Assembly: GCA_019638285.1 (NCBI GenBank)
Contig: JAHBUB010000004.1
Coordinates: 1 to 64,000 of the forward strand
DNA length: 64,000 bases
From: Cyclobacteriaceae bacterium
Lineage (GTDB): Bacteria; Bacteroidota; Bacteroidia; Cytophagales; Cyclobacteriaceae
Direction of reading: 5' to 3'
Made by a program: the position numbers and the translations under genes. The notes under the pieces were generated by a model. It ran no database searches. It saw only the letters and a program-made list of their open reading frames with translations, and was not told the origin of the DNA. Shown piece after piece: positions 51,152 to 59,410 of the stretch (position 1 is the first letter of the stretch; each line of letters begins with the position of its first letter).

Positions 51152-52276
51152 CTACGCATTCACGGGAGAAGGTTGAAGTTGACCTACCATAGAATCCTTT
51201 TGACCAAGGTCTTTTAGAATTTTATAATGGCCGATCATGGCATCTCTGAATCTCCTGTTTGATTTGTAGGGGTGACCAAATTCTTCAGCAGTCTGCTTTA
51301 CTATTTCAGATAATTTTCTGTAGTGAACGTGACACACATTTGAAAACAAGTGATGCTCTACTTGGAAGTTCAAGCCACCGACATACCATGAAAGTATTCT
51401 ATTGTTTTGCGCAAAGTTGGTAGTAGTGTGTAGCTGGTGAATTGCCCAGGTGTTATAGATATGGCCTTTTTCATCAGGCAATGGATATTCAGTTCCATCC
51501 ACCACATGGGCGGGTTGAAATATAACCGCCAAAATAAATCCGGATACGTAATGCATGGTAAAAAAACCAAGTAATATTTGCCACCATGCGAAGGGCAGTA
51601 CTAGCAATGGAATTCCGATTATGTAGGCATAATAGAATATTTTTGAAAAGATAAGAATGCTCCATTCTTTCCAAATGTTGGCTCTTTGCTTCTTCACCAT
51701 TCCATCTTTATCATACTTGGCCAAGCGTCCGTAATCTTTAAAGACAATCCAAACGAATGAAAGAAGCCCGTAAAACAGCCAAGCATAAATATATTGAAAA
51801 CGATGAAAGGGTTTCCATTCGGTGTGGGGTGAGAAACGGAGTACACCTCTGGGTGTAATATCTTCATCTACTCCTTCAATGTTGGTGAAGGTGTGGTGTA
51901 ATACATTGTGTTGTACTTTCCAGTTGAAGGCATTTCCGCCAACTAAGTTCAATGAATACCCAAGAAAGTTATTAAGCCAGAGTTTTTTTGAGTAAGCGCC
52001 ATGGTTGGCATCATGCATTACAGACATGCCAATTCCAGCTAGCCCTATACCCATAACAGCATTGAGTAAGTAGAAGCCTAAGGTGTTATAATAATTACTG
52101 CTTATGATTAATGCATATGGAACAAAGTATAATGCGAACATGGCAACGGTTTTCAACACCATTGCAGCATTTGCATTACGGCTTATATTTCTTGATTTAA
52201 AATATTCGTTTACTCTTTGATTGAGGGTAGTGAAAAAATCGTGTTGCTTCGAAACAAATTTGACAGTTTGGCTCAT
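51152..52276 (-). CDS. Fatty acid (acyl-CoA/acyl-lipid) desaturase
   Basis: This membrane di-iron enzyme inserts a double bond into a fatty acyl chain. The three histidine boxes are HDANH (88-92), HNVLHH (123-128) and QVEHH (305-309). The Gln replacing the first His of the last box is the mark of front-end (delta-5/6-like) desaturases. There is no fused cytochrome b5 domain. Four or so membrane helices are present (about 42-62, 65-85, 160-182, 208-250). The length of 374 aa is typical. It lies near cdsA and psd, other membrane-lipid genes. Confidence 0.93.
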   Translation of the reverse strand: MSQTVKFVSKQHDFFTTLNQRVNEYFKSRNISRNANAAMVLKTVAMFALYFVPYALIISSNYYNTLGFYLLNAVMGIGLAGIGMSVMHDANHGAYSKKLWLNNFLGYSLNLVGGNAFNWKVQHNVLHHTFTNIEGVDEDITPRGVLRFSPHTEWKPFHRFQYIYAWLFYGLLSFVWIVFKDYGRLAKYDKDGMVKKQRANIWKEWSILIFSKIFYYAYIIGIPLLVLPFAWWQILLGFFTMHYVSGFILAVIFQPAHVVDGTEYPLPDEKGHIYNTWAIHQLHTTTNFAQNNRILSWYVGGLNFQVEHHLFSNVCHVHYRKLSEIVKQTAEEFGHPYKSNRRFRDAMIGHYKILKDLGQKDSMVGQLQPSPVNA

Positions 52277-52464
52277 GCGTATTTAAGTATTTAGAAAACT
52301 GGACATCACAAGAAATGATAACCATGTGATGGCCATAGGTTTATAGCTTACAAAGGTAATGATTTTGAACTCCAAAAATACAAGTTGAGTCTAGAACTTT
52401 GGGCTTAAGCACTTTGGAAACAGGGTGCTTATTATGGAAGGTCACTATAACCTATTAAAGGTTA

Positions 52465-53121
52465 TTATAGTTCTGCCAACACGGTTCTTCCACCTTTAGT
52501 GATATCACCAACTTTAACATTGATTTTAGCATCAATTGGAAGAAATATATCTACTCTGGAGCCGAACTTGATGAATCCAAATTCTTGTCCTTGCTCCAGT
52601 TCCTGACCTTCTGTCACATAGCATTTAATTCTTCTGGCCACCGCCCCTGCAATTTGTCTAAATAACACTTCAGTGCCATTTTTCATTTTAGCGACCACGG
52701 TGGTCCTTTCGTTCTCAGTACTGGACTTAGGGTGCCAGGCGACCAAATATTTACCAGGATGGTATTTGTAATAACTGATTGTGCCTCCCACGGGCATCCG
52801 ATTCACATGCACATTCACAGGTGACATGAATATCGAAATTTGCTTTCTTCGCTCCTTTAGGTATTCAGTCTCTTCTGTTTCTTCAATCACTACTACCTTT
52901 CCGTCAGCAGGAGCCAACACTTGATTTTCGTTTTGTACAATCTTAAAACTGGGACTACGAAAGAATTGCAATACGAGCAGAAAGAGAACTCCGCTTCCTA
53001 TTAAAATCAGTAGACGCGCGGTTTCTGCGTTATGTAAATAGCTTGAAGCTGCAATATTGATCAGTCCAAAAAAGACCAGAAGAAAGAAAAGGAGGGTACG
53101 CCCTTCTTTGTGAATTGTCAT
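52465..53121 (-). CDS. psd: Phosphatidylserine decarboxylase-family proenzyme
   Basis: Psd converts phosphatidylserine to phosphatidylethanolamine and is made as a proenzyme that cleaves itself at Gly-Ser to form a pyruvoyl group. Here the site is IKFGSRVDIFLP (about residue 186). Two N-terminal helices (10-30, 35-55), VLAPADGKVVVIEE, and the conserved FMSPVNVHVNRMPVGG are present. At 218 aa it is the short, PSD-related form common in Bacteroidota. An inverted repeat (CTATAACC/GGTTAT, 52445-52466) overlaps the stop and may aid termination. Confidence 0.92.
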   Translation of the reverse strand: MTIHKEGRTLLFFLLVFFGLINIAASSYLHNAETARLLILIGSGVLFLLVLQFFRSPSFKIVQNENQVLAPADGKVVVIEETEETEYLKERRKQISIFMSPVNVHVNRMPVGGTISYYKYHPGKYLVAWHPKSSTENERTTVVAKMKNGTEVLFRQIAGAVARRIKCYVTEGQELEQGQEFGFIKFGSRVDIFLPIDAKINVKVGDITKGGRTVLAEL

Positions 53122-53150
53122 GATAATTACGCTGCGTTTTTCAAAGATTA

Positions 53151-53188
53151 ACTTAGGCCATTCTCAAATCAATGAAAACGGCCTAAGT
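53151..53188 (-). terminator. Hairpin after the glutamate dehydrogenase gene
   Basis: ACTTAGGCC (53151-53159) and GGCCTAAGT (53180-53188) form a perfect 9-bp stem with a 20-base loop. It lies 22 bases after the dehydrogenase stop on the minus strand and just upstream of psd. Only a weak T run follows. Confidence 0.6.
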
Positions 53189-53209
53189 ATCAATGATAGT
53201 AGTTTTTAT

Positions 53210-54484
53210 TTAAAATCCTCCGCGGTACTTATAGGTTTTGGCCACTTTATCAATGGCCACCATATAAGCGGCAATACGCAAAGGCACTTTATAATCTTGA
53301 GCAGTTTTATAAACATTATCGAATGCATCTTTCATAATGCGATCCGACCTTCTGTTGACACGCTCGGCAGTCCATTTGTAGCCCAGTCGATTCTGAACCC
53401 ATTCAAAATAAGAAACTGTAACCCCCCCCGCGTTGGATAGGATATCAGGAGTTACCGTGATTCCTTTTGAATTAATAATACTATCGGCTTTGGATGATGT
53501 TGGGCCGTTGGCACCTTCTACAATTAATTTAGCTTGAATTTTATCTGCATTACTGCTGGTAATAACATCTTCTGTGGCTGCTGGTACAAGCAGGTCTACT
53601 GGTAGCGTAAGAATTTCTTCCCCAGGCATGCTCTCGGCCCCCTTAAACCCTTCCAATGAGCCTTTATTTTCGTCTCTGTATTTTACTGCGGCTTCAATGT
53701 CAACACCATTTTCATTGTGATAGGCACCATATAAATCGCTGATCGCAACAACCTTAAGACCACGTTCAGCTAATAATCGGGCCGCCCATGAACCTACGTT
53801 ACCAAATCCCTGAACAGCACATGTGGCGTTATAAGGGTTGATTTTCAGTTTTTGCATGGCAGACATTGCAGTCACCATTACTCCGCGTCCTGTGGCTTCT
53901 GTTCTCCCCAAAGAACCACCAAGCACGATTGGCTTTCCTGTTACTACAGCATTTACAGTCATGCCCTGTGTACGAGAATATTCGTCCATTAACCAGGCCA
54001 TTTCTCTGGGGCCGGTACCCATGTCAGGAGCAGGAATATCTTTATCTGGACCGAAAATATCGATCATAGAAAGCGTATAAGACCTCATTAGGCGCTCAAT
54101 CTCACCCGCAGACATTTCTCTTGGATTACAGCAAACACCTCCTTTGGCACCTCCATAAGGGATGTCAACTACTGCACATTTCCAGGTCATCCAGGCAGCT
54201 AAGGCCTTAACTTCATCCAAATTCACATGCATATCGAAGCGAATGCCCCCTTTAGAGGGTCCTAAGATGGTTGAGTGAATCACTCGATAGCCCTCAAAGA
54301 CCCGAATGCGTCCATCATCCATCGTGATGGGCAGTGAGACGATCGCCTGACGCGCAGGTGATTTGAGTACATTATATATTTGTTCATCAAGTCCCAGAAT
54401 TTGTGATGCGGTTTGAAAGCGGGACATCATCGCTTCAAACGGGTTCTCCTTGTCCATTAATGGAGCGGGTTCAATGTATGCCAT
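53210..54484 (-). CDS. gdhA: Glu/Leu/Phe/Val dehydrogenase, probably glutamate dehydrogenase
   Basis: The enzyme interconverts glutamate and 2-oxoglutarate plus ammonia with NAD(P). It has the glutamate-binding KGGIRF region and the catalytic MTWKCAVVDIPYGGAKGGV (about 98-116), APDMGTG, the Rossmann motif VQGFGNVGSWAARLL and the late NAGGVTVSYFEW. The length of 424 aa fits the small hexameric GDH class (leucine dehydrogenases are shorter), so glutamate is the likely substrate. A promoter with an exact -7 element lies 45 bases upstream. Confidence 0.92.
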   Translation of the reverse strand: MAYIEPAPLMDKENPFEAMMSRFQTASQILGLDEQIYNVLKSPARQAIVSLPITMDDGRIRVFEGYRVIHSTILGPSKGGIRFDMHVNLDEVKALAAWMTWKCAVVDIPYGGAKGGVCCNPREMSAGEIERLMRSYTLSMIDIFGPDKDIPAPDMGTGPREMAWLMDEYSRTQGMTVNAVVTGKPIVLGGSLGRTEATGRGVMVTAMSAMQKLKINPYNATCAVQGFGNVGSWAARLLAERGLKVVAISDLYGAYHNENGVDIEAAVKYRDENKGSLEGFKGAESMPGEEILTLPVDLLVPAATEDVITSSNADKIQAKLIVEGANGPTSSKADSIINSKGITVTPDILSNAGGVTVSYFEWVQNRLGYKWTAERVNRRSDRIMKDAFDNVYKTAQDYKVPLRIAAYMVAIDKVAKTYKYRGGF

Positions 54485-54831
54485 GAGGATTTTTCGTTTT
54501 TATAAATTTTTATGCCTTAAAACGAATGCAAAGATATAGAAATAAATACATGCAAGAATTGAAAAAAGCATCAAATGATTGGTGTAGTACTTTAGCCTTT
54601 GAAATAGTAGAAATCATGGTTTGTAGTGAGGGGAAAAAGGCCAATTTTATAGGTAAAATGTCAGCATTTTGAACATTTCTTATCAAAACGGAGAAGCCCA
54701 TCAAACTGGGATTCTGCAATGGAAAATTCTATTTCAGTATCAGTTTATGACGCTTTGATCATGATCTAGTAACTGCCTGTCTTTTGGATTGGTAAATGGG
54801 GGAAATACAAACGCTGACGATAGCTGACTGA
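54485..54831 (-). other. Intergenic region of 347 bases between cdsA and gdhA
   Basis: It contains the gdhA promoter at 54529-54555 and AT-rich sequence. I see no further gene, repeat or strong hairpin; the short open frame at 54510-54719 has no protein-like features. Confidence 0.6.
54529..54555 (-). promoter_or_regulatory. Promoter of the glutamate dehydrogenase gene
   Basis: On the minus strand TTG (54555-54553), a 16-base spacer and TATCTTTG (54536-54529) fit the Bacteroidota -33/-7 consensus. The start codon follows after about 45 bases. Confidence 0.6.
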
Positions 54832-55662
54832 CTAAAAGATCTCCAAAAAAGCTACGATAAAAGGGACAGAAATTAATAACCCATCAAAGCGATCCAGAAA
54901 GCCTCCGTGACCGGGCAAGCTGGCACCTGAATCTTTAATTTCTATACTTCTTTTAAGAAGAGATTCAATGAGGTCGCCATAGATGCCTCCAATGATAATA
55001 ATGATACAGATAGTGATCCATTGCCACTGCTCAAGCGAGTGGAAATAATATGCAATACCAATTGTGAAAATGACCGCCAATATTGCTCCTCCAACCGCCC
55101 CTTCCCATGATTTTTTTGGGGAGATACGCTCAAATAATTTTCTTTTTCCGAACAGGGTGCCGGCAAAATAGGCCCCGGTATCACTGGCCCAAAGGATAAA
55201 GAGGCAGCCAAAAATGATTTCAAAATTGTAAGAACCATTTTCATATGCGGCAGTATTGAGCAGTGCAAAGGGTGTGGCTACATAGAATAAGCCGAGTATC
55301 ATGTAGGCAATATTTGTGAAAGGTTTGCGCTCAAACTTTTTATACAACTTAATCAGGTACACAAATGAAACGATAGGGAATATCAAAAAATAATAGCGGT
55401 AGGATATGTCTCCTTTTTCGATAAAGAACGAGAGTGAGAAAATGAGCATTCCGCAAATTGTCCCAAATGTTTTTTGGGGTAACATGCCATCCAAACCCGA
55501 CACGTGGTAAAATTCGATGAGCGTGCAAAGGCAAAGAATAAAAAAGACAGCGAAGTAAGTCCACTCGCTAAAAACGACTCCAAAGATGACGACAGCTGCT
55601 CCCAAAAAGGCAGTAATGAGTCGCTGCGTAAGATTATTGTACTTTTTTAAGCCTGATGTCAC
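54832..55662 (-). CDS. cdsA: Phosphatidate cytidylyltransferase CdsA
   Basis: CdsA makes CDP-diacylglycerol, the precursor of all phospholipids in the cell. The 276-residue membrane protein has about eight helices. The C-terminal signature runs LIESLLKRSIEIKDSGASLP then GHGGFLDRFDGL, and SDTGAYFAGTLFGKRKLFERISPKKSWEG precedes it (quoted in parts: SDTGAYFAG and SPKKSWEG). Its start overlaps the stop of the CPBP protease gene by 4 bases, so they are co-translated. psd and the desaturase lie further along on the same strand. Confidence 0.95.
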   Translation of the reverse strand: MTSGLKKYNNLTQRLITAFLGAAVVIFGVVFSEWTYFAVFFILCLCTLIEFYHVSGLDGMLPQKTFGTICGMLIFSLSFFIEKGDISYRYYFLIFPIVSFVYLIKLYKKFERKPFTNIAYMILGLFYVATPFALLNTAAYENGSYNFEIIFGCLFILWASDTGAYFAGTLFGKRKLFERISPKKSWEGAVGGAILAVIFTIGIAYYFHSLEQWQWITICIIIIIGGIYGDLIESLLKRSIEIKDSGASLPGHGGFLDRFDGLLISVPFIVAFLEIF

Positions 55663-56594
55663 GGAACAAAGCTGTTATTTTCTCTGTGAAATTTTTTTAG
55701 ATAAAGAAGTAATCCAAACGTGATAATAGTAAAAATGGCTACAAGAAATAGTGACGCAGATTCTCCTGACTCTAGATCAATAGAAATAATGCCTAGCTGA
55801 TACAAATATACCATGAGTACTGAAAAGCCGTTGTTTACAAAATGAGCCAACATAGGAATTAGAATATTACCAGACCAATAATACAGGTATCCGAACAGTA
55901 CGCCAAGTAACATCCGGGGAACGAATCCAAAAAATTGCATATGTATCGCACTAAACATAATGGCTGAGATCCAGATGGCAGCATGAATATTCCCGGTTGC
56001 CCTTTGTAGTTCTGGCTGAAGCATTCCGCGAAATACCAATTCCTCTCCAATTCCTGGTAAAATGGCAATGACAAAAAAAGCGAGTACGAAGTGACCAAAA
56101 GTGTCGAACTGGGTTAAATAGGTAGTGAGTCCAGCGGCAATGTCCTCTTTTTCACGGGCCCACGATTCAAAACCTTTGAGGAAATCGGGCATGGATAAGT
56201 TGGAATTCCATTCAATAAAAAAAGTGTTGGGAATCATAAATAGAATCACAACCAGGGTAGTAATAATGATACTTTGTAAGTAAACCGGTTTGTTTTTAAA
56301 AAGAATGAGTGGATTCTTCTTTTCAATCCCTCTGATGTACAACGCAGGGATCAATATTAACCCGAAGAAGGTGGCGCTACCCTGTATGATAAAAAGGGGA
56401 ATCCTCAATTCGGAATGAGCGATTGGGTTGGCGAGTTTTGATTGGAAACTTAGCAGGTCGCCTTCTATAAATGGAATGGAAAGCATAAAACCAATCATCG
56501 GCCCAATGATCACAAAGCCAAGCATAGCAGTAAGAAAAATGAATATGATAGAAAGCCACGCTGGCCTTTGATGCCCAATTAGTTCACTGCTCAT
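55659..56594 (-). CDS. CPBP family intramembrane metalloprotease
   Basis: CPBP (Abi/CAAX-processing) proteases are multi-pass membrane enzymes. Motif 1 EELVFRGMLQPEL (about residue 182), motif 2 SAIMFSAIHMQFFGFV with the conserved His, and motif 3 PMLAHFVNNGFSV are all visible. Seven or eight helices are predicted by eye in 311 aa. The substrate is unknown. It overlaps cdsA by 4 bases and diverges from the dus gene. Confidence 0.92.
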   Translation of the reverse strand: MSSELIGHQRPAWLSIIFIFLTAMLGFVIIGPMIGFMLSIPFIEGDLLSFQSKLANPIAHSELRIPLFIIQGSATFFGLILIPALYIRGIEKKNPLILFKNKPVYLQSIIITTLVVILFMIPNTFFIEWNSNLSMPDFLKGFESWAREKEDIAAGLTTYLTQFDTFGHFVLAFFVIAILPGIGEELVFRGMLQPELQRATGNIHAAIWISAIMFSAIHMQFFGFVPRMLLGVLFGYLYYWSGNILIPMLAHFVNNGFSVLMVYLYQLGIISIDLESGESASLFLVAIFTIITFGLLLYLKKFHRENNSFVP

Positions 56595-56621
56595 ATCAAA
56601 TCAAAAGTCTTAAAAATCCAT

Positions 56622-56629
56622 TAAATTTG
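56622..56629 (+). promoter_or_regulatory. -7 promoter element of the dus gene
   Basis: TAAATTTG matches TAnnTTTG exactly and lies 29 bases before the ATG at 56659. No clear -33 TTG was found at the expected distance. Confidence 0.4.
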
Positions 56630-56658
56630 TCCGCCCAAAAAGGCAATTAAGCACGAAT

Positions 56659-57654
56659 ATGGCGAAAATTGGTAACATAGCGTTAGGTGACTTTCCACTT
56701 CTGCTCGCACCTATGGAAGATGTGAGTGATCCTCCGTTTCGGGCTGTGTGCAAGGAAGGGGGTGCCGATCTGATGTATACCGAATTTATTTCTTCAGAGG
56801 GCCTGATTCGTGATGCGGCAAAGAGCCGGAAGAAACTGGATATTTTTGAATATGAACGCCCCGTTGGTATTCAGCTCTTTGGCGGAGATGTGGGTAACAT
56901 GGTGCAATCTGCAGAGATTGCTACAGCAGCAAACCCTGACCTAATTGATATAAATTATGGTTGTCCGGTGAAGGCCGTGGCATGCAGAGGAGCAGGTGCT
57001 GCATTGCTTCAGGATATACCGAAGATGGTGAAGATGACGGAAGCCATTGTAAAATGTACCCACTTGCCGGTGACTGTTAAAACGAGACTGGGTTGGGATG
57101 ATAACACCAAAAATGTAATGGAGGTAGCGGAGCGCCTGCAAGATATAGGCATCCAGGCCCTCAGTGTGCATGGCCGCACACGGGTGCAGATGTACAAGGG
57201 AGTGGCTGATTGGTCGTTGATTCGTGATATAAAAAATAACCCGAGGATAACGATCCCTATCTTCGGTAACGGAGATATTGACTCGCCTGAAAAGGCATTG
57301 GAGTATAAAAACAAGTATGGCGTGGATGGCATCATGATTGGAAGGGCCTCTATTGGAAATCCATGGGTGTTCTCACAGGTAAAGCATTTTATTAAAACGG
57401 GAGAACATCTTGCTCAACCCGGCATTGAAGAACGGGTCGCGGTAGTGAAAAGACATCTGAATTTTTCTATTCGATGGAAAGGGGAGCGACTAGGGATTTT
57501 GGAAATGAGGCGTCACTATTCAAATTACTTCAGGGGCACCCCTAACTTTAAACCCATTCGCGCAAAGCTGGTAGAATCCCTCTCTTTGGATGAGATCTAT
57601 TCCATTCTGGATGACGTGGTCGTGACCTACGTGCAAGAGCTTGCAATCGCTTAA
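56659..57654 (+). CDS. dusB: tRNA dihydrouridine synthase, DusB-like
   Basis: The FMN enzyme reduces uridines in tRNA. The TIM barrel begins with LLLAPMEDVSDPPFRAVCKE, then IQLFGGDVGNM, the catalytic cysteine in DINYGCPVKAVACRGAG, VKTRLGWDD, ALSVHGRTRVQMYKG, IPIFGNGDI and DGIMIGRASIGNPW, followed by the helical Dus C-terminal domain. The length of 331 aa is normal. It diverges from the CPBP gene and is followed by an EamA transporter 66 bases later. Confidence 0.95.
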   Translation: MAKIGNIALGDFPLLLAPMEDVSDPPFRAVCKEGGADLMYTEFISSEGLIRDAAKSRKKLDIFEYERPVGIQLFGGDVGNMVQSAEIATAANPDLIDINYGCPVKAVACRGAGAALLQDIPKMVKMTEAIVKCTHLPVTVKTRLGWDDNTKNVMEVAERLQDIGIQALSVHGRTRVQMYKGVADWSLIRDIKNNPRITIPIFGNGDIDSPEKALEYKNKYGVDGIMIGRASIGNPWVFSQVKHFIKTGEHLAQPGIEERVAVVKRHLNFSIRWKGERLGILEMRRHYSNYFRGTPNFKPIRAKLVESLSLDEIYSILDDVVVTYVQELAIA

Positions 57655-57720
57655 TATTTTATAGCAAGTTTTTGTATTTGAATTTGCTGTGGATTTTCAA
57701 TATTTGCAGGCCGCGATACC

Positions 57721-58602
57721 ATGACGGAAACAAAGAACTTCACATCTATTATTTTATTAATAATACTTGCCCTCATTTGGGGTACTTCATTCATTTTAAT
57801 AAAAAAGGGATTGGTATCATTTTCGGCAGGAGAGGTAGGGTCGCTTCGTGTGGCGTTCGCAGCCATTTTTGTATTACCAATTGCATTGACCAAACTAAAA
57901 GGACTTACTTCTACCGACTATGGCAAGCTTTTGTTATCGGGCATGATAGGCATTTTCATTCCTTCCTTTCTTTTTTCATTTGCAGAAACAAAAATTGACA
58001 GCTCCATTGCTGGGGTGATGAATAGCCTCACTCCAATTTGGACGATGATTATAGGGGCTGTGTTTTTTTCTCAAAGATTCAGGGGGCTAGCCATCGTAGG
58101 CATTTTGATTGGATTTGGAGGAACGTTAATACTTATCATGGCCAACGCGGAAAACACCCTGGGAAGCATCAGTGGATATTCTTTGCTTTTGGTGTTGGCT
58201 ACGCTTTTGTATGGATCGAATCTGAACTTGATTAAGTTTAAAATACCCCATCTGCGCTCCCTTACCATTACCACAGTGTCGGTGATGTTGCTTGGCCCCT
58301 TTGCTCTGATTTATCTTTTGGGCTTTACTGAATTCTTACCCAAGCTTTTATCTGTGGATGGTGCATGGAAATCATTTGGGTACGTAGCTATTTTGGGATT
58401 GATGAGTACGGCAGTTGCTACCGTTCTTTTTAATAAGCTGATAAAAACAACATCCCCTTTATTTTCCAGTTCTGTCACCTACTTTATACCCATCGTAGCG
58501 GTGATGTGGGGCGTACTTGACGGTGAGCGTCTATATCTGGGCCACTATATCGGTATGATCACCATTGTGGGGGGTGTGTATCTGGCGAATCGCAAAAAAT
58601 AG
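57721..58602 (+). CDS. EamA/DMT-family transporter
   Basis: The 293-residue protein has two EamA repeats of five helices each. The first has LIWGTSFILIKKGLVSFSAG and the RVAFAAIFVLP helix; the second has LLATLLYGSNLNLIKFK-like (LVLATLLYGSNLN) and VAVMWGVLDGERL near the end. DMT transporters of this type export amino acids or other small metabolites; the substrate cannot be read from sequence. A bidirectional hairpin lies at its end. Confidence 0.9.
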   Translation: MTETKNFTSIILLIILALIWGTSFILIKKGLVSFSAGEVGSLRVAFAAIFVLPIALTKLKGLTSTDYGKLLLSGMIGIFIPSFLFSFAETKIDSSIAGVMNSLTPIWTMIIGAVFFSQRFRGLAIVGILIGFGGTLILIMANAENTLGSISGYSLLLVLATLLYGSNLNLIKFKIPHLRSLTITTVSVMLLGPFALIYLLGFTEFLPKLLSVDGAWKSFGYVAILGLMSTAVATVLFNKLIKTTSPLFSSSVTYFIPIVAVMWGVLDGERLYLGHYIGMITIVGGVYLANRKK

Positions 58603-58629
58603 ACCCTTCTGATATTAAACACAAGGGTC
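58602..58629. terminator. Bidirectional hairpin between the EamA and Nfu genes
   Basis: GACCCTT (58602-58608) pairs with AAGGGTC (58623-58629) over a 14-base loop between two convergent genes; the flanks are A/T-rich (AAAAAATA before, TTAGATC after). Confidence 0.6.
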
Positions 58630-58647
58630 TTAGATCGATGGCAATAT

Positions 58648-59226
58648 TTATCCTAAAGCCTCTACTGACTTTATTTCCCCAGGCATCAAATTTTTGAAAA
58701 GATTTTCAATACCCGCTTTTAGGGTGATGGTAGAAGAAGGACAACCACTGCACGAACCCTGAAGTGTCACCGTCACCACTCCGTCTATAAATGAATGAAA
58801 TGAAATGGCGCCTCCATCTTGTTCTACAGCAGGTTTAATGTACTCATCAAGGATGCTTTTGATTTTCTGTACGATTTCAGAATCTTCAGTTATTTCTTCA
58901 ACCTCAGGAGCCTTACTATCAAGAATGAGTTTACCCTCTTCCAGAAATTTTTTAATATGCTTTTTGATGGTATCCTGTACCTCAATCCACATCACGCCTT
59001 CGTTCTTGGTTACGGTCACGAAGTTGCTCATATAAAATACCCTGTTCACAAAAGGATACTGAAATAGCTCCAGGGCAAGAGGCGCCTCTTTTGCACTTTC
59101 AGGATTTGGGAAGTCAAAACTCATCCCATCAGGAACCAAAACCTCGTTTAATACAAATTTGAGTGAATTGGGGTTTGGGTTTGATTCAAGGTATATGTGA
59201 ATGCTTTTTTCGGCCTGTCTTAACAT
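58648..59226 (-). CDS. Nfu-type iron-sulfur cluster scaffold/carrier protein
   Basis: The protein hands Fe-S clusters to target enzymes. The N-terminal Nfu_N domain (IHIYLESNPNPNSLKFVLNE, ending near residue 90) is followed by a linker and the C-terminal NifU domain with DEYIKPAVEQDGGAISFHSF and the cluster-binding CSGCPSS (CxxC, about residues 166-169). The 192 aa architecture is like eukaryotic NFU1. It is a single gene between two convergent or divergent partners. Confidence 0.93.
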   Translation of the reverse strand: MLRQAEKSIHIYLESNPNPNSLKFVLNEVLVPDGMSFDFPNPESAKEAPLALELFQYPFVNRVFYMSNFVTVTKNEGVMWIEVQDTIKKHIKKFLEEGKLILDSKAPEVEEITEDSEIVQKIKSILDEYIKPAVEQDGGAISFHSFIDGVVTVTLQGSCSGCPSSTITLKAGIENLFKNLMPGEIKSVEALG

Positions 59227-59350
59227 CAGTATATCGTATTTTATGGATCAACAAAAGTAATGAATAATAGTTCGAGATGAGCCTATTTAACACATATAGC
59301 CGTTAAAATCCAACATTTGCCACGCTACCAATTTGTGCCCGTCCGCATTC

Positions 59351-59377
59351 TTGTACTGCCAACTTTTCCTATATTTC
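59351..59377 (+). promoter_or_regulatory. Promoter of the first symporter gene
   Basis: TTG (59351-59353), a 16-base spacer and TATATTTC (59370-59377) fit the -33/-7 pattern with one mismatch. It lies downstream of the earliest possible in-frame start (59333), so translation is more likely to begin at TTG 59411. Confidence 0.45.
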
Positions 59378-59410
59378 AGGCTTGTACCAAATTTAAAAAA
59401 CCCCCTCCCC

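Noticed and set aside
54510-54719. 69-codon open frame between cdsA and gdhA
   Set aside because: It overlaps the gdhA promoter, and its composition is not protein-like.
59333-59410. N-terminal extension of the first symporter from TTG 59333
   Set aside because: A promoter-like element at 59351-59377 lies within it, and the residues do not resemble the family; the start at 59411 is preferred.
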